A DNA stretch of 6,216 nucleotides from Anaerolineae bacterium (GTDB lineage Bacteria; Chloroflexota; Anaerolineae; B4-G1): NCBI GenBank assembly GCA_030612185.1, contig JAUWOI010000275.1:1-6216 (forward strand), in the 5' to 3' direction. This document shows, piece after piece, positions 5,523-6,216 of this stretch; the first letter of the stretch is position 1; the number at the start of each line of letters is the position of its first letter. The position numbers were made by a program, and so were the translations under genes. Under the pieces are notes generated by a model, which worked only from the letters and a program-made list of their open reading frames with translations, ran no database searches and was not told where the DNA came from.

Positions 5523-5785
5523 CAGTCGCCCTCAAAGTAGTAAAGCGACGGGATTTGTTCAAACGTGGATCGCAACGCTGGCTTGAGGCGATCGTAGGCC
5601 CAGGTGACCTCCACGTCCCTCAATGGCGGGTCACCCAACAGGCATGTGACCAGCCGGAAGGCGTTTACGCCGCCGCCCACGTCCTCGCCCTGGCGCAACA
5701 ACGCGCCGACGACGTCCTCGACGAAGGATGGCGTCAACTGGCAGTTGAGCGCCTCGACCTGCTGCCTCAACTCTTTGTATCCCAT
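5522..5785 (-). CDS. Small protein of unknown family in the Fe-S unit
   Basis: I do not recognise this 87-residue protein. It is acidic and probably all-helical and soluble, with only two cysteines (C15, C48), so it does not itself carry a 4Fe-4S motif. Recognisable stretches are LTPSFVEDVVGALLRQGEDV (17-36) and VTWAYDRLKPALRSTFEQIP (60-79). An ATG at 5794 touches AAGGAG with no spacer. The ATG at 5785 lies an ideal nine bases from it, so I choose the second, giving MGYKELRQQ. It starts 21 bases after the stop codon of the upstream Fe-S protein gene and is followed at once by the bridging mini-ORF, so it is part of the same transcript. A role as a small partner or assembly factor for the flanking Fe-S proteins is an inference from position only. 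Confidence 0.8.
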   Translation of the reverse strand: MGYKELRQQVEALNCQLTPSFVEDVVGALLRQGEDVGGGVNAFRLVTCLLGDPPLRDVEVTWAYDRLKPALRSTFEQIPSLYYFEGD

Positions 5786-5794
5786 AGCACCCAT

Positions 5795-5800
5795 CTCCTT
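5795..5800 (-). promoter_or_regulatory. Ribosome binding site that decides the start of the 87-residue gene
   Basis: AAGGAG lies directly against an ATG at 5794 but nine bases from the next in-frame ATG at 5785. Normal spacing favours the downstream codon, which shortens the protein from 90 to 87 residues. Confidence 0.6.
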
Positions 5801-5806
5801 ACATAA

Positions 5807-6216
5807 TCACTCCCGCCGGCCGATGGCGGGCATATCCACCGCCAGCAGTTCGGCCAGTTGCGCCTGCTGCCCGGCGTACTGAGGCTCTTGAAGCGGGGTG
5901 CAATCCTCCAGTCTCACGTGACCCACCACCAACTTGGTGGCAAAGATAAAACAGGTCGGCTGGTCACAGGCTTTGCAGTTGGTCTGCGGAAGGAGTTTGT
6001 AGACCTCCATCGGCCCTGGACGCCGGTGCATCTCGTAGTCCGGTTCGATCTCCTCCCGCCGCTCCCAGGTGCGGTTCACCAGGTCCACCAGTCCCGGCGC
6101 CACCTTCTGCGCCTGTGTTCGATCCTCCAGGTGACCGATGGCAATCTTATAGGGCCAGAAGGCGATTTTGCGCCCGCCCTTCTTCCAGGCCAAGGAGGGG
6201 GCCTGGGCGATGTACA
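5807..6216 (-). CDS. (Fe-S)-binding protein with corrinoid Fe-S protein/RnfB-type cluster domain, 5' end outside window
   Basis: The reading frame is open to the right edge: complete codons begin at 6214 with YIAQAPSLAWKK, so the N-terminus is missing. A TTG at 6193 could be taken for a start but has no ribosome binding site. Of the 135 visible residues, the first 70 hold a conserved-looking GGRKIAFWPYKIAIG and NRTWERREEIEPDYEMHRRP. Then MEVYKLLPQTNCKACDQPTC leads into a single 4Fe-4S site, Cx2Cx4Cx16C (C80, C83, C88, C105, counted from the first visible residue). This is the spacing of the small domain (Pfam PF04060) found at the N-terminus of the acetyl-CoA synthase corrinoid protein large subunit and in RnfB. 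The domain typically passes electrons to a low-potential centre. Here it is near the C-terminus, not the N-terminus, so this is neither AcsC/CdhE nor RnfB. It is the first visible gene of the Fe-S unit. Confidence 0.85.
   Translation of the reverse strand, partial: YIAQAPSLAWKKGGRKIAFWPYKIAIGHLEDRTQAQKVAPGLVDLVNRTWERREEIEPDYEMHRRPGPMEVYKLLPQTNCKACDQPTCFIFATKLVVGHVRLEDCTPLQEPQYAGQQAQLAELLAVDMPAIGRRE
5897..5913 (-). repeat. 17-base exact repeat, copy 2 (inside the Fe-S protein gene)
   Basis: This stretch is identical to 3673-3689. It codes for the residues around the fourth cluster cysteine (RLEDCTP), so protein constraint explains it here, while the other copy is non-coding. The likeness may be chance or may reflect a copied segment. 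Confidence 0.5.

Noticed and set aside
5470..5562. Extended ferredoxin start at a TTG (5562)
   Set aside because: It would overlap the 87-residue gene by about 40 bases in another frame, there is no ribosome binding site, and the added residues look like a shadow of that gene.
3849..5586. Long plus-strand frames (3849-4901 and 4609-5586)
   Set aside because: They lie antisense to the CDF and ferredoxin genes, whose minus-strand products show clear motifs. The plus-strand products show none.
4951..6216. Mercury-methylation pair hgcAB
   Set aside because: A corrinoid-related Fe-S domain next to a ferredoxin suggested it, but there is no HgcA corrinoid motif (NVWCAAGK-like), no membrane domain, and the ferredoxin lacks the C-terminal cysteine pair of HgcB.

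Overview
The window looks like a fragment of a GC-rich, probably anaerobic bacterial chromosome. The phylum Chloroflexota (Anaerolineae-like) is my best guess from the style of the genes: a soluble receiver-GAF-PAS-kinase protein, a Mn-type cation efflux protein and a corrinoid-type Fe-S domain protein. No marker gene fixes this. Every gene I can support lies on the minus strand, so transcription runs from right to left. Plus-strand reading frames are shadows.

Layout in transcription order. (1) 6216-4951 holds a three-gene unit. It starts with a Fe-S protein, cut by the window edge, that carries the four-cysteine cluster domain of corrinoid Fe-S protein and RnfB (5807-6216). An 87-residue protein of unknown family follows (5522-5785). 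Last is a ferredoxin with eight cysteines and an unusual 100-residue N-terminal extension (4951-5469). A 16-codon mini-ORF bridges the last two genes and may couple their translation. (2) 4873-3810 holds a cation diffusion facilitator, probably a manganese exporter, with its own promoter, an 87-nt leader and a possible cysteine-rich 22-codon leader ORF overlapping its start. (3) 3671-3531 holds a 46-codon relic. It is the first 36 residues of an ABC transporter ATPase, joined just before the Walker A motif to about ten residues resembling the end of a membrane permease. (4) 3460-1500 holds a cytoplasmic hybrid sensor kinase with a near-consensus promoter containing a split direct duplication. 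(5) 1499-1113 is non-coding, with several hairpins and a short tandem repeat. (6) 1112-1 holds the promoter and 5' two thirds of murJ, the lipid II flippase.

The first three genes probably act together in low-potential electron transfer, perhaps supporting a corrinoid or other metalloenzyme, but the partner enzyme lies outside the window. The other genes are independent units: metal homeostasis, signalling and cell-wall synthesis. The least described parts are the Fe-S unit with its 87-residue partner, the ABC relic, and the small leader or bridging ORFs.
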